Part shown: piece by piece, positions 27,243 to 35,705 of the stretch
Layout: each line of letters opens with the position of its first letter
How positions within the stretch are numbered: the stretch's first letter is position 1
Assembly: GCF_000430645.1 (NCBI RefSeq)
Contig: NZ_KE387185.1
Location: forward strand, 965,780-1,029,779
From: Aquimarina latercula DSM 2041
GTDB taxonomy: Bacteria; Bacteroidota; Bacteroidia; Flavobacteriales; Flavobacteriaceae
Direction: 5' to 3'
Length of the DNA: 64,000 nt
Made by a program: the position numbers and the translations under genes
Notes under the pieces: model-generated
The model's database searches: none
The model's input: only the letters and a program-made list of their open reading frames with translations
What the model was told of the DNA's origin: nothing

Positions 27243-28640
27243 TTATGCTAAAAGTGTTCTTGGATCTGTTACTACTCCAGTAACTGCTGTTGCAGCTGCA
27301 ACCAGAGGGCTTGCGAGTAAAGTCCTCGAACCAGGTCCTTGTCTTCCTTCAAAATTTCTATTAGATGTACTAACTGCTAACTTTCCTGCTGGAATTTTAT
27401 CTGCATTCATTGCTAAACATGCAGAGCATCCAGGCTCTCTCAATGTAAATCCTGCTTCGGTGATGATGTCTAACAATCCTTCTTTTTTAATAAGTCCTTC
27501 TACTTCGTGTGATCCTGGTACTAACCAAGCAGTAATGTTTTCTGCTTTCTTTTTTCCTTTAATAATGGAAGCAAAAGCTCTAAAATCTTCAATTCTACCA
27601 TTGGTACAACTCCCTAAAAATACATAATCGACGGGTTTACCGATCATGGCATCACCTTCGTTAAAATCCATATATCCTAAAGATTTTTTATAGGTAGCAA
27701 CACCACCTTCTATAGTTTTTGCATCTGGTATAGTATTGGTAATACCAATACCCATTCCTGGATTAGTACCATAGGTAATCATAGGCTCAATATCGGCTCC
27801 ATTAAAAGTAAGTTCTTTGTCAAAAACAGCATCTTCATCTGTTTTTAGGGTTTGCCAATATTCCATAGCAGTATCCCAAGCTTCTCCTTTTGGAGTTAAT
27901 GGTCTTCCTTTAATGTAGTCGAATGTTTTTTGATCTGGAGCAATCATTCCTCCTCGTGCTCCCATTTCTATACTCAGATTACATACAGTCATACGACCTT
28001 CCATTGTCATATTACTAAAAACATCGCCAGCATACTCTACAAAGTAACCGGTGGCACCAGAGGTTGTTAATTGAGAAATAATATATAATGCAACATCTTT
28101 TGGCGTTACCCCAAAACCAAGTTCTCCATTAACATTGATTCTCATTTTCTTTGGCTTAGGTTGCATAATACACTGTGTAGACAATACCATCTCTACTTCT
28201 GATGTTCCAATACCAAAAGCAATAGCACCAAAAGCACCATGCGTAGATGTATGAGAATCGCCACAAACAATAGTTGCTCCTGGTAATGTTATTCCATTTT
28301 CTGGTCCTACTACGTGAACGATACCATTTTTTTGATGCCCTAATCCCCAGTGAGAAATCCCCCAAGCTGCTGCATTTTCTTCTAAGGCTTTTAGTTGATT
28401 TGCAGATAAAGGATCTTCTACAGGCAAGTGTTGATTTATAGTTGGTGTATTATGATCTGCTGTTGCAAAAGTACGTTCTGGGTATAAAACAGTGTTCCCT
28501 CTACTTTTTAATCCCAAGAAAGCTACTGGACTAGTTACTTCATGAATGAAATGGCGATCAATAAAAAACACATCAGGTCCATTCTCAATGTTTCTTACTA
28601 CGTGTGAATCCCACACTTTGTCAAATAACGTCTTACTCAT
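27243..28640 (-). CDS. leuC: 3-isopropylmalate dehydratase large subunit
   Basis: This 465-residue aconitase-family subunit binds the [4Fe-4S] cluster. The cluster cysteines are in LGSCTNGRIEDFRAF and EPGCSACLAMN. Other family text includes MSKTLFDKVWDSHVV, the active-site GDSHTSTHGAFGA, and TVCNLSIEMGARGGMIAPD. With LeuD it isomerises 2-isopropylmalate in the leucine pathway. It is the first gene of the minus-strand leu operon. No attenuator or T-box was recognised in its upstream region. Confidence 0.97.
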   Translation of the reverse strand: MSKTLFDKVWDSHVVRNIENGPDVFFIDRHFIHEVTSPVAFLGLKSRGNTVLYPERTFATADHNTPTINQHLPVEDPLSANQLKALEENAAAWGISHWGLGHQKNGIVHVVGPENGITLPGATIVCGDSHTSTHGAFGAIAFGIGTSEVEMVLSTQCIMQPKPKKMRINVNGELGFGVTPKDVALYIISQLTTSGATGYFVEYAGDVFSNMTMEGRMTVCNLSIEMGARGGMIAPDQKTFDYIKGRPLTPKGEAWDTAMEYWQTLKTDEDAVFDKELTFNGADIEPMITYGTNPGMGIGITNTIPDAKTIEGGVATYKKSLGYMDFNEGDAMIGKPVDYVFLGSCTNGRIEDFRAFASIIKGKKKAENITAWLVPGSHEVEGLIKKEGLLDIITEAGFTLREPGCSACLAMNADKIPAGKLAVSTSNRNFEGRQGPGSRTLLASPLVAAATAVTGVVTDPRTLLA

Positions 28641-28921
28641 TTTTATGATCTTTACTACTATATAGATGATGTATTTAGCATCTTCTTATTAAAATGTTAA
28701 AAAGGAGGTAAATTTACGAGTTACGATAGATTTCAGCTAATAAAACTATAAAGAGAGGAGTAGTTTTAAGTATATCTCAATTTTAGCTAGAATTTTAGAT
28801 AATTTGACAAAAAAGATATTGATTTTAATGAATACTATTATTTTTAATTAGAGTATATGATTTAAAATCAAGCCTTAAGAAAATTTGGTGTAAAAAAAAT
28901 GTTAGTTTTTGTTAATTATCC
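28641..28921. other. Gene-free region between leuC and the tRNA promoter
   Basis: This AT-rich stretch should contain the minus-strand leu promoter, but no clear TAnnTTTG element in that orientation was found. No reading frame, repeat or RNA structure of note was seen. Confidence 0.4.
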
Positions 28922-28951
28922 TTTGTAAAGCTAAAAAAGGTTGTATATTTG
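28922..28951 (+). promoter_or_regulatory. Bacteroidetes-type promoter for the initiator tRNA
   Basis: TTTG (28922-28925), an 18-base spacer and TATATTTG (28944-28951) match the Bacteroidetes primary-sigma promoter consensus TTTG/TAnnTTTG. The tRNA begins 78 bases downstream. Confidence 0.8.
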
Positions 28952-28973
28952 CCGTCCGCAAGGAAAGATAAAA

Positions 28974-29010
28974 ACTTGTTGAGCTCATAACTCAAAGTTT
29001 TAAAGACAAG
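28974..29010 (+). other. Anticodon-arm-like hairpin in the tRNA leader
   Basis: TTGAG, then CTCATAA, then CTCAA (28979-28995) is a perfect 5-bp stem around a 7-base loop identical to the anticodon loop of the initiator tRNA 70 bases downstream. It is enclosed by ACTTGT (28974-28979) and ACAAGT (29005-29010). It lies between promoter and tRNA, so it would be transcribed and removed during processing. It may be a degenerate duplicate of the tRNA arm or a processing signal. Confidence 0.5.
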
Positions 29011-29028
29011 TAATTTGTTATCTTATAT

Positions 29029-29101
29029 CGCGGGATAGAGCAGTAGGCAGCTCGTCGGGCTCATAACCCGAAGGTCACAGGTTCGAGTCCTGTTCCCGCT
29101 A
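29029..29101 (+). tRNA. Initiator tRNA-Met (CAU)
   Basis: The full cloverleaf is visible: acceptor CGCGGGA/TCCCGCT with the mispaired first position typical of initiators, D arm GAGC/GCTC, anticodon arm TCGGG-CTCATAA-CCCGA, and T arm ACAGG-TTCGAGT-CCTGT. The three consecutive G-C pairs next to the CAT anticodon loop are the hallmark of initiator tRNA. The 3' CCA is not encoded (ACAA follows). An integrase gene lies 118 bases downstream, so the 3' end is probably the attachment site of the mobile segment. Confidence 0.95.
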
Positions 29102-29106
29102 CAACA

Positions 29107-29140
29107 AATAACCTCTTGATTTTCAAGGGGTTATTTTTAT
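29107..29140 (+). terminator. Terminator of the tRNA gene
   Basis: A 13-bp stem (AATAACCTCTTGA with TCAAGGGGTTATT, one G-T pair), 3-base loop, then TTTTTATTTTT. It begins 6 bases after the tRNA, on the element side of the presumed junction. Confidence 0.85.
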
Positions 29141-29184
29141 TTTTAGAGGGAAATTTCAACTTTATTTTATGTTTTTTAAGCGCT

Positions 29185-29207
29185 GGTGCGCGGTATCGGT
29201 GCGCGGT
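29185..29207. repeat. GC-rich direct repeat beside the integrase
   Basis: GGTGCGCGGT occurs twice, 13 bases apart, in otherwise AT-rich DNA between the tRNA and the integrase stop. This position suits arm-type integrase or excisionase binding sites near attL. Confidence 0.5.
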
Positions 29208-29218
29208 TTTTTTGTTTA

Positions 29219-30568
29219 TTATTCGAAAATATTTAATTTTTTAACGGCTGTACTTACAATTTTCTCATCTATATAATGCTTCTGTAAGATCTCATCTGTA
29301 GAATGTGAAGATAGGTTTTTCGCATCCCCTTTCATTGCCATTTCTAAATAAGTGAGATAGGTTTTTCTAAGGCATTTAAAGAGTAGACTTCTTTCTGTAT
29401 TAAGTTGCCTGTAATAGTGGTTAAAACCCTTGGATATTAAATCCATCATAGAAACTGTTGAGAGATTAGTCCTGTCAGGGGAAAGGATATAATCATTGCT
29501 GTTTATGTTGTTTTTGTAACCGAGATCAATTAATATTTGCATTAAACCTTCAGTTATAGGGAATATTTTTGGTTTCACTTTGTCTTTTGTTGCTTCGCCA
29601 GCCATTCGCTCTACTTTAAAATTGTTTACGTGTATAAATGCAGGCTTATTGTTAATCTCCTTAATCATATTCCAACGTAGAGCTACAATTTCTTCTCTAC
29701 GCCCTCCGGTGTGCAGTGCAAGTTTGATTGCATCTTTTAGAAATGGTCTATATAGATTTCTATTGAAGTTTCTTTTTTTGCTTTTTGAAACAACCACTCC
29801 TTTTTCTGGTGTTATGGTCTTTAATAAAGAGTCAAATTCTTTTTTGGTTATTGAATCTTTGTTGACAAACTCACTTCTTTTCTGTACATTTTGGAAAGGA
29901 TTCTTTTTGTCTATAGAGTATTTGTCAATAGCCCAGTCAAAGAAGGTGGATAAGGAACTCATTTTTTTGTTATATGTGCTGTTGGAATAACTCATATCGC
30001 TTAGAAGGTAAGAATGATAAAACCCTACGTGAGTCGGAGTGATCTTTTCAATTGTAATTAGCTTTTTATTTATCTTATTTTTAGTCAATGATTTGTTGAA
30101 TAGTAAAAGACATTTTTTCTGTTCTTTTATGTATTTATCTGTTCTTTCTTTTTTTTCGTGTTCGGGGACGTTAACGTTTCTTAGGAAATTCAGGTATTCA
30201 ATTTGTGCTGAGAAAAGGTAGTTTAAATATATTTTTTCATGATTAATACTCTGTTGACCGGTTAATTCTTCAATAAACTCTGTCCTGTATTCTATTCCTT
30301 CAATAAGGGCTTCTTCGTATCTTGCAGATACTAAAGTTTTGTATACTCTTTTTTTAGCGGTTCCAGGAACATGAATAGCAATTCTGTATCTATGGTTTTC
30401 AAGGTTTTTGCATTGGGATATTTTTTTATTAGATAAACCACAAGTAGGTTCTATGACTTTCCCGTTTTCGGTTTTTTGAGTCCATCCAAAATTCTTTTTA
30501 CAATTTGTCATTTGGCAGAAAACTGACATTCCTTTTCCCTTTTTGGTTGGTAACTTCTTTTTTTTCAT
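29219..30568 (-). CDS. Tyrosine recombinase / integrase
   Basis: This 449-residue protein carries cysteines in its N-terminus (FCQMTNCKK, PTCGL, QCKNLENH) that could bind zinc. A SAM-like core-binding domain (about 130-240) is followed by the catalytic domain (about 245-445). Catalytic residues seen are Arg in HTGGRREEIVALRW, Arg in KCLRKTY (the usual preceding His is Lys), His in LSSHSTDEIL and the nucleophile Tyr in QKHYID. It should catalyse insertion at, and excision from, the initiator tRNA. The gene points at the tRNA with its stop 117 bases away, the classical arrangement. Confidence 0.92.
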   Translation of the reverse strand: MKKKKLPTKKGKGMSVFCQMTNCKKNFGWTQKTENGKVIEPTCGLSNKKISQCKNLENHRYRIAIHVPGTAKKRVYKTLVSARYEEALIEGIEYRTEFIEELTGQQSINHEKIYLNYLFSAQIEYLNFLRNVNVPEHEKKERTDKYIKEQKKCLLLFNKSLTKNKINKKLITIEKITPTHVGFYHSYLLSDMSYSNSTYNKKMSSLSTFFDWAIDKYSIDKKNPFQNVQKRSEFVNKDSITKKEFDSLLKTITPEKGVVVSKSKKRNFNRNLYRPFLKDAIKLALHTGGRREEIVALRWNMIKEINNKPAFIHVNNFKVERMAGEATKDKVKPKIFPITEGLMQILIDLGYKNNINSNDYILSPDRTNLSTVSMMDLISKGFNHYYRQLNTERSLLFKCLRKTYLTYLEMAMKGDAKNLSSHSTDEILQKHYIDEKIVSTAVKKLNIFE

Positions 30569-30585
30569 AGTTTATTTTTTAGTTT

Positions 30586-30939
30586 TCATTCGTCATTTAG
30601 GAACTCAATTGCTTCCTTGCATAATGGTTTAGTGTTCAAGGAAGCTTTGACCTTTTTTCTGGTTTTTCCTTGGGTTACAATTGAATATCCGTAGTGATCA
30701 TTTTCTCGATATAGACGATACAGTTCTTCCCAATTATCTGGATCTTTTTTCTTAAAGATTTGAATAATTCTTTTGTCCATTTCTGCTTCTACTAAAAATC
30801 TGTATGACATTTTTTTTCTACCTATTGCAAGAATGGGTAGTTTTAATTTTTCACACCATTTTTGAGCTGTTCCAATATTTTTAGCTTTTAAAATTTTAGA
30901 TATTTCAGATAGCTCTATAAATTTTTCATTAGTATTCAT
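30586..30939 (-). CDS. Small helix-turn-helix protein, possible excisionase
   Basis: This 117-residue basic protein begins NEKFIELSEISKILKAKNIGTAQKWCEKLKLPIL, which reads as a helix-turn-helix of the excisionase/MerR-like kind. No other domain is clear. It lies 17 bases upstream of the integrase gene on the same strand and is probably co-transcribed with it, which would suit an excision-direction factor. The frame can extend to a TTG at 30966, but the ATG at 30939 places the HTH near the N-terminus as usual. The function is inferred from position and HTH only. Confidence 0.65.
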   Translation of the reverse strand: MNTNEKFIELSEISKILKAKNIGTAQKWCEKLKLPILAIGRKKMSYRFLVEAEMDKRIIQIFKKKDPDNWEELYRLYRENDHYGYSIVTQGKTRKKVKASLNTKPLCKEAIEFLNDE

Positions 30940-31038
30940 TTTGATACTTAATTGCTGTAAATCCAATTGTAGTGTCGGTCAATACAGTAGTGATAAGTGT
31001 GCTTGACTTGTAGCGGTCATTTGCGTTAATTAATTTTT

Positions 31039-31806
31039 TTATTTTTTAAAGTGTGTTCTAGTGGTTCGATGAGCGGATGCTATTTTACCATTGATTTGTT
31101 TTATTTCGATGTTCTGGTATTTCCCTTCGGTTAATAATCTTGCAATGTCATCTGCATCCTCTATTCTTTCAGTGCTTTCTATAATACTAATCTCCCCATC
31201 TCTTTTTGTTATTTTTATATTTCTGAAAGCTCTGCTTCGAATGATTTCTAGCGCTTTTGTTTCTTCCTGTGTAAGCCCTGCTGTTTGACTAAACTCAGGT
31301 AAGTTATACACTGGATGGAGATTAATTTTAACGGCTTTATGTAATGATAATGCAGTATGGTTTTCAATTTCTCCAGATCTGAGTTTTAAGAAATAATCTT
31401 TTTCATCAAGCATCCAAACTTCATCGATTCCCTCATTGTAAGAGATTACGATAAATACAGGCTGGTCGTATAGAAGAATTAAGATTGAATAATATTCGAG
31501 CGCAGGGTACTCTTGATTATCTTCTGCTTTAATCTTTTCAAATAATATTTCTTTACATGCTATCATTTCAGTATGAGTAAGTCTTAGTTGCTTCATTTCT
31601 TTTAAAATCCCTATCCAAACAATATCAATGGGGCTAAAGTAATTCCATCTTCGTAAGGCATCAGGATCTCTCTTGTCATCGAGTACACCTGATTGTCTCC
31701 AGCTATGAAGTGTTCTTGCGCTAACCCCGTGTAAGTCCTTTGCTTCAAATATCATTTGATTTAGAGCATTGCTATGAGGTTTAAAATCTATTGGCTTTGT
31801 TTTCAT
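31039..31806 (-). CDS. MerR-like transcriptional regulator
   Basis: In this 255-residue protein, residues about 15-85 contain a MerR-type winged HTH (LHGVSARTLHSWRQSGVLDDKRDPDALRRWNYFSPIDIVWIGILKEM). The remainder is an alpha/beta effector region without recognised family features. It lies between the small HTH gene and the coiled-coil gene on the same strand. A role in controlling integrase or element genes is plausible from position but not shown. Confidence 0.7.
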   Translation of the reverse strand: MKTKPIDFKPHSNALNQMIFEAKDLHGVSARTLHSWRQSGVLDDKRDPDALRRWNYFSPIDIVWIGILKEMKQLRLTHTEMIACKEILFEKIKAEDNQEYPALEYYSILILLYDQPVFIVISYNEGIDEVWMLDEKDYFLKLRSGEIENHTALSLHKAVKINLHPVYNLPEFSQTAGLTQEETKALEIIRSRAFRNIKITKRDGEISIIESTERIEDADDIARLLTEGKYQNIEIKQINGKIASAHRTTRTHFKK

Positions 31807-31930
31807 ACGTTTTTGATTATAAATGTTTCTATGCTAAGATATTAAATTTTATGTTACATTACATCAATGTAATATAAAAAAACACACAAAAGGGATTTGC
31901 TACTACCTATTTAGGTGTCATATCATGATT

Positions 31931-32695
31931 TTAGTTATTGTTTTTTAGGGCTAATAATTCTTTGAGTGCTTCTGTCTGTCCTTTCTGAGCTTCAAAGGCC
32001 ATCTTATTGCAATCTGCTAAATCGGTATTTAATTTTTGGATGCTTTCTTCAAGTCTAACTTTATCTCTTTCATATCGCTCTTTTTCTGCTGTGAGCTTAT
32101 TAACGTCTTGCTCAAGATTGTCATTAAAAATTATAGTGTCTATTTTTCCTCTGGAGAGAAAAATCATCATATCAAATACCTCTATAATCTCTTTTCTTTT
32201 CTCAGTAAGTGTTTCGGCAGAGAATGACTTAATGAAATGGGTTTTAATATTCAGTAATTCATTTTCAGTCTCATCACAAAACTTCTTAGCTTCCTTTCCT
32301 TTCAGTTTTTTGTTTTCTGAAATGAATAGTTCTAATCGTTTTTCAATTTCTTCAAACACTTCACTTATATCGCCATTGTCCTGATTACTTATTGTTTGCT
32401 TTTTTGATAAGAGTGCATCTTCAACTTCAAAGCTATCATCATAAAAGAAATTAAAATCAATATTAATGTCTTTTCCAAGATTGAACATTAGAAGATGTGG
32501 TGCGTGTTTTCCTTTACCTCCTTCTACATCTTTTCCACGCATATGAGTAACAATATATTTGTTGTGTGGGTAGTATTTCACTCCAAAAGCATAGTCAGTA
32601 GTAAGGTCAAGATTAGTTTGTGATTCCTTATGGTATTTTATAAGGTAATCTATGAGTTTTAGTGTCTGTTTGTCTATTACTTTGAGGTCATTCAT
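31931..32695 (-). CDS. Unknown protein with C-terminal coiled coil
   Basis: I do not recognise this 254-residue protein. The N-terminal half is mixed alpha/beta (TDYAFGVKYYPHNKYIVTHMRG). The C-terminal 60 residues are a coiled coil rich in Glu and Lys (LTAEKERYERDKVRLEESIQ). It has no signal peptide or membrane segment. It is divergently transcribed from a small HTH gene across an AT-rich region with 11-bp repeats, so it may be one of the genes that HTH protein regulates. Confidence 0.6.
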   Translation of the reverse strand: MNDLKVIDKQTLKLIDYLIKYHKESQTNLDLTTDYAFGVKYYPHNKYIVTHMRGKDVEGGKGKHAPHLLMFNLGKDINIDFNFFYDDSFEVEDALLSKKQTISNQDNGDISEVFEEIEKRLELFISENKKLKGKEAKKFCDETENELLNIKTHFIKSFSAETLTEKRKEIIEVFDMMIFLSRGKIDTIIFNDNLEQDVNKLTAEKERYERDKVRLEESIQKLNTDLADCNKMAFEAQKGQTEALKELLALKNNN

Positions 32696-32890
32696 GTTAA
32701 ATAAGTGTTAAATATATAAATTTTATATATAATTTATATTTTGATAATCAGTTAGTTAGTAATTTTTTGAATTATTTAAAACACAAGGTTGTATAGAAAA
32801 TATATAATTATTCTATAAATTTGAGAATAATTATATAAAAATTATATTTTGCTCATCTTAACAACTGGTTTTTTTTGTTCTTCGTGGCAA

Positions 32891-32934
32891 ATTTATATAA
32901 AATTTATATAACATTTATATAAAATTTAAATAAT
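32891..32934. repeat. Four tandem 11-bp repeats in a divergent promoter region
   Basis: ATTTATATAAA, ATTTATATAAC, ATTTATATAAA and ATTTAAATAAT follow one another without spacers, one helical turn apart. They end 18 bases before the ATG of the HTH gene. Two related 11-mers (ATTATATAAAA, ATTATATTTTG) stand at 32830-32851. A cooperative operator, or an AT-rich unwinding element, fits this layout. Confidence 0.65.
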
Positions 32935-32952
32935 TTTTTAAAACAATTGGGG

Positions 32953-33246
32953 ATGTACACAAAAAAAGAATTTGAACAGCAATTAAAAACACTCTATGAC
33001 TACTACAACGAGCCGATCCATAAGCTTATTAAACGCACAGGACTTACCAGACCAACCGTTATGAGGTTCTTAAAAGGGAAAATCCTTCGCTCTTATAATC
33101 AAGACAAGCTTATAGAAGCTGTCATTAAAATGAATGAAGAAGCACAAGAAAAAAGGAGATCGCTTCAGGAACGAGGGAAACGTATTCAACAATTAGAATT
33201 AGAACTAGGTGACGGGGAGCATATAGGGAAAAGTGAATCTGCATAA
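32953..33246 (+). CDS. Small HTH DNA-binding protein
   Basis: This 97-residue protein has an HTH in LIKRTGLTRPTVMRFLKGKILRSYNQDKLIEAV (residues about 20-55), followed by a helical tail rich in charged residues that may mediate dimerisation. The frame opens with TTG six bases upstream, but the ATG at 32953 is preferred. The 11-bp direct repeats lie immediately upstream, suggesting autoregulation. It is the first gene of the plus-strand run that includes the 450-residue winged-helix protein. It may be the element's repressor or copy-control protein; that is inference. Confidence 0.65.
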   Translation: MYTKKEFEQQLKTLYDYYNEPIHKLIKRTGLTRPTVMRFLKGKILRSYNQDKLIEAVIKMNEEAQEKRRSLQERGKRIQQLELELGDGEHIGKSESA

Positions 33247-33265
33247 TTTAAAGTAAAGGGAAACA

Positions 33266-33400
33266 ATGAAAATAGTCACAATTCGAGAATCGCAGACAAA
33301 AAAACTCTCCAGTAAAAAGAACCAGGTATTTGAGCTAATAAGCAGACCAGAAACTACCATTATCCATCGCAGGAAGGCATTCATTAAAAGGGGAAGTTGA
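33266..33400 (+). CDS. Possible 44-residue basic peptide
   Basis: An ATG at 33266 follows AAAGGG by six bases and opens a 44-codon frame beginning MKIVTIRESQTKKLSSKK and ending with a basic stretch (IIHRRKAFIKRGS). It falls in the gap between two HTH genes on the same strand. The peptide is strongly basic. No family is recognised, and it could be a chance frame. Confidence 0.35.
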   Translation: MKIVTIRESQTKKLSSKKNQVFELISRPETTIIHRRKAFIKRGS

Positions 33401-33505
33401 GCATTATATATTCTATTAAAATCGGGAACCACAGTATCAGTTGCTTTCGGGTAATTGTAGCATTTTATATGTCCTGATTTTCAGTTTGAAAAGAAAACAA
33501 TTACT

Positions 33506-34858
33506 ATGATTATTAATTATTCCATCTCATTTCAAGCCTTAGATCAATTTGTATTTCAATTCAATAATGATCAAGAAACCATTGGTACAAAGATTAGGCA
33601 GTCAATGCTGGCTACCGCAAAAGAAGTCATCAAAATTTATGGGGTTTCTCTGGTGAAGTCAAACAAAGTTACACCTATAGATCCGTGTAACCTTCCTTCT
33701 TTAAGGACGAATAATATGCAACTAGCTACGATTACCCAAGCTAGTGGTAGAACTATCCAAAGGCACATAGATCGTTTGTTAGAATGCGGCATTTTAACCG
33801 GAAAGATATGGCATGGTTCTCATTCCAGTTATGAATTGTTCATAAATCCAAAAATCTTGTGGATAAAAGGCGTTGGAAGTGTTGATAAGGCAAAACAAAA
33901 CAGAAAGGATGATGAAAATTTAAACATTGAAAATCAGCATATTAAAAATAGTATTACTCCAAAATGTCCTCATTCATACACTAGTAAAAAAACTAATAAA
34001 AGAAATAATAGAATAATAGCTGTTGAAAAGCTTCAAAACAGTTGGCAAGTGAATTTCGATTCAGCTTCAGACTTGACTCAAAAAAATACAAATAAAAGTG
34101 CTGAAAAAACAGAAGAAAGGTGTTCGCCTTTGCTCACGGTTAATGATCTAACTGAAAAAAAACCTAAAAAAGAAACTGAAAAAACACGAAGGAAAGACCT
34201 TTTGAAAGGAGATGCACGAAGGAAAGATGCTTGGCGGGAAGAAACCGAGCTTGATGAAAAAACTGCGCAGGGTAGGCAAACTGGCGCTGAAAAAATCAAG
34301 AACGAACATAACAAGGAAGGCAATGACCATCCCTGTGATACTGCCCGCCACGCTTTCCTATTGAAATATGTCAATGAGCTTTGGGCATTGGCAAAGGATG
34401 TTTTATACAAGGATGCGTGGTTAAATAAGCGACAATGTAACATTGCATTGTCCCTTTTGTATCAGTGGTATGAACCTGTTTCAGATGAAAAAATGGAATA
34501 TGTTCATAATGTCTACAAATCCCGAATTCACATCGCTCGTGACTATGTTGATCGTGATCCTGATCATCGTTTTATCAAACTACCATATGAATATTTTAAT
34601 CCTAAATCCGAAGGGGGGTTTGCAGGGACAATGCCTTGGTATCAGGCTGATAAAAAGCATAAGGAGGGCTTAAAATTGAAAAAAGTTTTACGGCAAGAAA
34701 TTAGAAAATTCAGGAATAATGAAAAGAAGGATACGGCAGAATCACGACCTCGCCTGACGGTATTCAGGGAGTGCGAACAGCGTATAGGTAAGTTGGGGAT
34801 ACCAGAGTTGTTAAGCAAGTTTTATGCTGCTGTTTTAAACCCAAAATTAAAGGAATAA
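33506..34858 (+). CDS. Winged-helix protein, possible replication or control protein
   Basis: In this 450-residue protein, residues about 60-130 form a winged HTH (NNMQLATITQASGRTIQRHIDRLLECGILTG, then a wing and SSYELFINPKILWI). Residues about 150-285 are low-complexity, charged and lysine-rich, probably disordered. Residues about 290-400 form a second conserved region (YVNELWALAKDVLYKDAWLN, KLPYEYFNPKSEGGF, GTMPWYQADKKH). Proteins of this layout occur on mobile elements of the Bacteroidetes. The name and role are unknown; a replication initiator or transcriptional regulator would fit. It is followed 22 bases later by another unknown gene. Confidence 0.6.
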   Translation: MIINYSISFQALDQFVFQFNNDQETIGTKIRQSMLATAKEVIKIYGVSLVKSNKVTPIDPCNLPSLRTNNMQLATITQASGRTIQRHIDRLLECGILTGKIWHGSHSSYELFINPKILWIKGVGSVDKAKQNRKDDENLNIENQHIKNSITPKCPHSYTSKKTNKRNNRIIAVEKLQNSWQVNFDSASDLTQKNTNKSAEKTEERCSPLLTVNDLTEKKPKKETEKTRRKDLLKGDARRKDAWREETELDEKTAQGRQTGAEKIKNEHNKEGNDHPCDTARHAFLLKYVNELWALAKDVLYKDAWLNKRQCNIALSLLYQWYEPVSDEKMEYVHNVYKSRIHIARDYVDRDPDHRFIKLPYEYFNPKSEGGFAGTMPWYQADKKHKEGLKLKKVLRQEIRKFRNNEKKDTAESRPRLTVFRECEQRIGKLGIPELLSKFYAAVLNPKLKE

Positions 34859-34879
34859 TTCAATAAAAAAAGAGAAAAA

Positions 34880-35371
34880 ATGGAACAAAAGACAAAAAGG
34901 AAAAGTCCAAGGTTGGCAGAAAAATTAAGAAAAGCTGTTCAAAATTTGAATGTTGATGTGTTCGGATATGAAACAAAAGTAACCAAAAACATCATTAGCT
35001 ATTTTTCAAAACTTTCTAAAGAAACAGACTTACCACAGGATAGATTAGTAGTACGAATTTTCAAAGATAGAACAGCTATAAATGTTGCAGTGCATAATCA
35101 GGGAAGACCTGTTAAAAAGATTCCTGTTAAAGAACTTATTACCCTATTTACAAATTCCGAACCCTCTGGATTGTTTAATCTGGAAGCCAAAGTGATACGA
35201 GGAATAGAAATATTTATGGCTGAGTTTTCTGAAGCACATAACCTCAATGTAGATCAATTGCAAATTTGCATTGTCACTAGTCATGACAAAGTATGGGTTA
35301 AAGGATATAAGGGTATAGCGCTTATTAAAGACATTCCATTGGGTGTTTTAATCAAACATTTTACACAATGA
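34880..35371 (+). CDS. Unknown element protein
   Basis: This 163-residue protein of unrecognised family begins with a basic stretch (KTKRKSPRLAEKLRKAVQNL). It seems to contain two similar alpha/beta halves (VVRIFKDRTAINVAVHNQGRPVKKIPVKELITLF; LQICIVTSHDKVWVKGYKGIALIKDIPLGVLIKHF), suggesting an internal duplication. It is soluble. Its stop overlaps the ATG of the next gene, so the two are translationally coupled. Confidence 0.55.
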   Translation: MEQKTKRKSPRLAEKLRKAVQNLNVDVFGYETKVTKNIISYFSKLSKETDLPQDRLVVRIFKDRTAINVAVHNQGRPVKKIPVKELITLFTNSEPSGLFNLEAKVIRGIEIFMAEFSEAHNLNVDQLQICIVTSHDKVWVKGYKGIALIKDIPLGVLIKHFTQ

Positions 35372-35667
35372 AAACAAGGAAGAAAAGAAAACGTTGGAAT
35401 CCCAAAGAACACTCTAAATACAAAATGGTCGTTTATTTTAAGGATAAAGAAGCTACAGATCCTTCTGAGGACGATGAGGCTAGTACGTTTTATTCATTCG
35501 ATTGGAAAAGTGGGTACTCCAGATTTCTCGACCCACAAAAAGGACTAGCAGGTTTACATAAGAAAGTAATAGAATACGGTGAAAAGGCAAATTTTATACT
35601 CATCTATGACCGTACTACGGATAGATTGATTGAGAAGTATTTTGAAGGAGAACCCGTTGAAATCTAA
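35368..35667 (+). CDS. Small unknown protein coupled to its upstream neighbour
   Basis: This 99-residue protein has a very basic N-terminus (KTRKKRKRWNPKEHSKYK) followed by an acidic, aromatic middle (ASTFYSFDWKSGYSRF). No family is recognised. It overlaps the preceding gene by four bases and precedes the glycosyltransferase gene by 38 bases on the same strand. Confidence 0.55.
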   Translation: MKTRKKRKRWNPKEHSKYKMVVYFKDKEATDPSEDDEASTFYSFDWKSGYSRFLDPQKGLAGLHKKVIEYGEKANFILIYDRTTDRLIEKYFEGEPVEI

Positions 35668-35705
35668 GTTGAAAAAATGGTTGGAAACAAAAACAAAGAA
35701 AAGGA

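Noticed and set aside
27226..27627. 133-codon plus-strand frame opposite leuC
   Set aside because: It lies entirely antisense to strongly conserved leuC sequence.
28641..28921. Leucine attenuator or T-box before leuC
   Set aside because: No leader peptide with Leu codons, no terminator/antiterminator pair and no T-box sequence was found.
34078..34443. Antisense frame opposite the winged-helix gene
   Set aside because: It is complementary to the lysine-rich linker of the 450-residue protein; the Phe/Ser-rich text is a by-product.
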